7,375 nt of DNA, taken from contig JAGWAQ010000152.1 of the NCBI GenBank assembly GCA_021296375.1, forward strand, positions 1 through 7,375, read 5' to 3'. Below the pieces are notes generated by a model. The model was not told where the DNA came from, made no database searches, and worked only from the letters and a program-made list of their open reading frames with translations. The position numbers and the translations under genes were made by a program. Of this stretch, positions 5,698 through 7,375 are shown piece after piece (positions within the stretch are counted from its first letter, which is position 1; each line of letters starts with the position of its first letter). The stretch comes from Alphaproteobacteria bacterium. GTDB taxonomy: Bacteria; Pseudomonadota; Alphaproteobacteria; Puniceispirillales; UBA1172.

Positions 5698-7375
5698 TGC
5701 GCGTCATTCACAATGCTGATGATATCGTCATGGCTTGAGCCATGAAAACGCTCAATGCCCTCAAGTTGGTCGATACCTCCATCACCATCAGGGGACACGA
5801 TACCGGTGGACCCGCTGATCTTGCCGTTCACGCCAGCCTTGGCGTAATGATAGCTGACCGCGTCATCGCCGCTTCCGCCTCTTATGATGTCATCCCCTTC
5901 GCCGCCAAAAATAATATCATCACCACTGCTGCCATCGATAATGTTGTTGCCTTCAAAGGCGTAAATCTCATCCGACAAAGCGCTGCCGTCTTCACCATTG
6001 ACGATGCTGTCACGGCGACCAAACGCCTCAATCAGGTTGAGGGTATAGGTGGCTGTCAAATCCGGGTTGACGTCAGGGTCCGTATGGGTTGCGGTCACCG
6101 TCACCACAATAGGGGTGGTGTCGGTGTCGAGGTCAAAATCAGCCCCTTCCACCAGCCGCAGGACATAACGCGTGCTGGCGGGAATGGTTTCTTCTTCCAG
6201 CAGCGGCGTTGTCCCGAGCAGGTTTTCAGGCGGTGGGTTCAGCAGCTCATCAAGCGTGATGGGCTCTCGCTCGTTATTGCTCGGGCCTGTCCTGACGACC
6301 TTGATGAGTTTCTGGACCACCCGTGCCGGGGTAAATAACTCCACGACTTCAAACCGCGCATCGCTGGTGACGCCCGTGGTGATGGTGTAGCCAACCCCGC
6401 CCTCAAGCGTCAGTTCCGCCAGTTCAGTCTGGGGGTTGTCCTCACTCGCCGCGAAAGTGGTTTCCGCTTGCGACAGGGTAATGGCCGCCGTCACGATCTC
6501 GAGGTTCGCCTTGAAGGTCTGGTCATTGCCGCTGTCATTGGAATTCACGTCCGTCACCGTGACTTCAACATCATAGGTTGACCCCAATGCCTTGCGATCA
6601 CCTTCATCACCGCTGAATTCAAGCGTCACCCCATCCCCGGCAAGACGGAATAAATTCACATCCGCGCCGCCGGTCAAAGCGTAGCTGTAGGTGCTGACGC
6701 TGGCGCCATCCGCATCCGTCACACCCAGCACGCCAATAACCGCGCTTGTTGGCAACAGCACATTTGCCGACAAGGTAATGGCGGTTGGGGTTTCATTCAC
6801 ATCATTGACGGTGATGGTGTAGGTCTTCTCGACCGTGTCCGCCGCGCCATCATCATCAAGCGTCGAGGTGGTGGTCGCCCTCACCGTCACGGAATACTCA
6901 CCATTATTGCCGTTTTCAAAATCCGCCGCGCCTTCATTAAACCGCAACTCGCCTGTTGTTTCATCAATGGTAAAGAACTGCTTGCGGCCATAGAAAACAT
7001 AGCTTGACCCGCTGGCGGAACCATTGTTGTCGGCTGCATTCGCCCCGATGATGAGGTCATCAATACCGTCACCATTGACGTCCCCCGCCGCCGAAACAGA
7101 ATAGCCGCTTTCATCATTTGCGGCCTCGCCATCAAGGCGGAAGCCCGTGGTGCCATCAAGGCTGGACAGATCAATACTGGCGGCGAAATTGCCGTCCGCC
7201 TCTGTGTCCCTGCCAAAGACGATATAGGTGGACCCGCTGTCGTTGCCATTGGGGTTGGCTTGATAAGCCCCGATGATGAGGTCATCAATATCGTCACCAT
7301 TAACATCCCCCGCCGTGGAAACGGAAAAGCCGCTAAAGTCACTTGTCAGGTTGCCATCAAGGCGGAAGCCCGTGG
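3546..7375 (-). CDS. Upstream fragment: FG-GAP, cadherin-like and RTX repeat protein (N-terminus outside window, C-terminus lost by frameshift)
   Basis: The frame is open from the window edge to a TGA at 3546-3548, giving 1,275 visible residues. A TTG at 6945-6947 is not a credible start, because the frame and its homology continue upstream. In order it holds two FG-GAP units with GDVNGDGIDDLIIGA-type calcium loops (about 6978-7373); a half cadherin-like unit ending in the calcium linker DVNETP (about 6786-6977); a second cadherin-like unit (about 6492-6785) containing DVNSND; a divergent beta-rich unit (about 6020-6491) with a proline-containing insertion at 6174-6329; and RTX blocks from 5996 onward with many GGxGxDxI/L nonapeptides. 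The last residues, from MPINPV on (about 3546-3675), are out-of-frame sequence unlike the repeats. The product would lack the C-terminal secretion signal, so type I export would be expected to fail. Likely role before breakage: calcium-stabilised adhesin. Confidence 0.8.
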   Translation of the reverse strand, partial: TGFRLDGNLTSDFSGFSVSTAGDVNGDDIDDLIIGAYQANPNGNDSGSTYIVFGRDTEADGNFAASIDLSSLDGTTGFRLDGEAANDESGYSVSAAGDVNGDGIDDLIIGANAADNNGSASGSSYVFYGRKQFFTIDETTGELRFNEGAADFENGNNGEYSVTVRATTTSTLDDDGAADTVEKTYTITVNDVNETPTAITLSANVLLPTSAVIGVLGVTDADGASVSTYSYALTGGADVNLFRLAGDGVTLEFSGDEGDRKALGSTYDVEVTVTDVNSNDSGNDQTFKANLEIVTAAITLSQAETTFAASEDNPQTELAELTLEGGVGYTITTGVTSDARFEVVELFTPARVVQKLIKVVRTGPSNNEREPITLDELLNPPPENLLGTTPLLEEETIPASTRYVLRLVEGADFDLDTDTTPIVVTVTATHTDPDVNPDLTATYTLNLIEAFGRRDSIVNGEDGSALSDEIYAFEGNNIIDGSSGDDIIFGGEGDDIIRGGSGDDAVSYHYAKAGVNGKISGSTGIVSPDGDGGIDQLEGIERFHGSSHDDIISIVNDAQLELLGSGGSDTLILDTSGGSSNQYFLSYSWLGDGAYIITNLSDEFVQKYNADGTVIGTDTLEGGWAVIEGTNGDDTIHGTTGDDDLSGAGGDDYLWGGAGNDTYDGGRGDDTFYGDTGDDSFDGGRGIDTVSYVGAAAGVTVNLGLSRVIDGITYKAYSTETTDSNDVISTGDGDGGTDDFLDIEGVIGSDFDDTLIGDDFDTNYFYSSGGNDTIYGGNDSFDDDDADVVSYRNEAGGVTITLNADGTGMVLKTDANGASAGTDTLNEIERVQGSDHDDTITIQNSDDYYNYIYGSGGSDILMLDAEDGDTPYHEVSYSLFRGGESVVINLTASAITDASGTIVAANTTRKINADGTLMGTDSLDEQFEDVSGGSGDDEIYGDDGINLIYGDDGDDVIDGGAGDDYLRGSDGDDRLIGGAGDDEFDGGAGIDTVSYAGAAAGVTVTLDADHSGSASDDGDAVDGVNGTDNFTETERIEGSAHNDSITIQNAGDEDDPEDEDEDDNEDDINVILGSLGSDTLVLDASEGIAGRAALSYENLNATTYIVLNFSNVEQTYQALGGPLTITASSIENDGVVAKYASTDGLIRSTDISRGNDTFSGDFGSVTGSGGNDIMFGRDGGDTFRGHDGDDTIYGLGGDDGLYGNDGNDTLIGGTGDDTLDGGEGVDAASYTDAAMPINPVQPALMAMAAPTALSALNVSKGQPLTTRSRSKTAPR
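4174..4220. repeat. TTCATC-type microsatellite coding for an acidic run
   Basis: A near-perfect TCATCT/TTCATC simple repeat on the + strand encodes, on the - strand, an acidic run of Asp, Glu and Asn with one Pro (DEDDPEDEDEDDNEDD). It lies between the ITIQN motif and the GSLGSDTLVLD motif of the third RTX module; the equivalent linker in the other modules is short, for example SDDYYNY. This looks like slippage-driven expansion within an exposed loop. Confidence 0.75.
6978..7375 (-). repeat. FG-GAP (integrin alpha-type) repeats with 75-codon period
   Basis: Two units start with FRLDG at 7365-7367 and 7140-7142, exactly 225 nt apart. Each contains GYSVS/GFSVS, AAGDVNGDGIDDLIIGA and SGSSYVFYGR/SGSTYIVFGR, the blade pattern of FG-GAP beta-propellers with a DVNGDGIDD calcium loop. 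DNA identity is high: a 21-base stretch at 7355-7375 repeats 7130-7150, and 7047-7090 closely matches 7272-7315. The second unit stops after about 55 residues, where cadherin-like sequence begins. More units probably lie beyond the window edge, because two blades cannot close a propeller. Confidence 0.85.

Larger units (their letters stand above)
1780..5996 (-). repeat. RTX (hemolysin-type calcium-binding) nonapeptide repeat blocks
   Basis: Nine blocks of glycine/aspartate nonapeptides lie on the - strand at about 5859-5996, 5299-5490, 5006-5130, 4390-4590, 3681-3875, 3112-3250, 2300-2640, 2045-2175 and 1780-1935. The usual unit is GGxGxDxxx, for example GGAGDDYLR or GGAGADTLN. Most blocks end in a shared transition of the form GxDTVSYxxAAAGVTVTL, followed by GTDxFxxIExIxGSxxDDTITI. 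On the DNA the blocks show as a 27-bp periodicity rich in GCCGCC and ATCATC on the + strand. RTX units in other proteins fold on calcium outside the cell; binding here is inferred from the motif. Confidence 0.9.
1534..7375 (-). pseudogene. Giant FG-GAP/cadherin/RTX surface protein, disrupted by a frameshift and a nonsense codon (5' end outside window)
   Basis: Read as one gene, this is a large secreted calcium-binding protein: FG-GAP repeats, cadherin-like units, then alternating RTX nonapeptide blocks and spacer modules, ending in a type I secretion-type C-terminus. Two lesions split it. Near 3673 the reading frame must change to keep the repeat homology (SYTDAA, then DADQSGSASADGDGGTD in the next frame), and seven residues normally present between these parts in sister repeats (AGVTVTL) are missing, a net loss of 22 nt. 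About 190 nt further on, codon 3487-3489 is TAG, while homology runs on unbroken through it. Both sides plainly belong to one ancestral gene. Such proteins are usually adhesins or biofilm proteins exported by a type I system; no exporter genes lie in the window. An assembly error in repetitive DNA is the main alternative to true decay. Confidence 0.72.

Noticed and set aside
1780..5996. Dense short direct repeats, considered as a CRISPR array
   Set aside because: The repeats have 27-bp period in phase with codons, no unique spacers of constant length, and translate into RTX nonapeptides.
5742..6338. 198-codon open frame on the + strand
   Set aside because: It lies wholly opposite the cadherin-like and first RTX units, which have clear domain homology on the - strand; the + strand product shows no family features.

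Overview
The window looks like chromosomal DNA of an alphaproteobacterium with moderately high GC. The evidence is a ZnuC with the SHDLHMVMA H-loop segment and a long His/Asp C-terminal tail, a typical ABC-3 family ZnuB, and a very large repetitive extracellular protein built from FG-GAP, cadherin-like and RTX units, an architecture common in marine or aquatic alphaproteobacteria. The lineage is an inference; no marker gene is present.

Left part (1-1487, + strand): the 3' end of znuC (ATPase, start outside the window) overlaps znuB (permease) by 8 bp. Together they would form the cytoplasmic motor and membrane channel of a high-affinity zinc importer. The periplasmic binding protein ZnuA and the regulator Zur are not in the window. 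znuC ends in a 14-histidine tail that has partly grown by a 27-nt duplication, and the znuB ribosome binding site lies inside the last codons of that tail.

Middle (1488-1533): a 46-bp convergent gap with one imperfect GC-rich hairpin and no good U-tract.

Right part (1534-7375, - strand): one giant secreted-protein gene running tail-to-tail towards znuB, its 5' end beyond the window. Read from its upstream side it encodes FG-GAP (integrin alpha-type) repeats, a cadherin-like unit that seems to lack its N-terminal half, a second cadherin-like unit, a divergent beta-rich unit with a proline-containing insertion, then about 1,400 residues of calcium-binding RTX nonapeptide blocks separated by a roughly 100-residue spacer module present five times, and finally a type I secretion-like C-terminus.

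The gene is not intact. Relative to its own sister repeats it has lost about 22 nt near 3673, which shifts the frame, and it carries an in-frame TAG at 3487-3489 where a sister repeat has a tyrosine codon. The result is two open frames: an upstream piece (3546 to beyond the window end) with no secretion signal, and a downstream piece (1534-3447) with a secretion signal but no obvious start signals. The simplest reading is a decaying adhesin-like pseudogene; an assembly or sequencing fault in repetitive DNA is the main alternative. No RNA genes, CRISPR arrays, insertion sequences or phage genes were seen.
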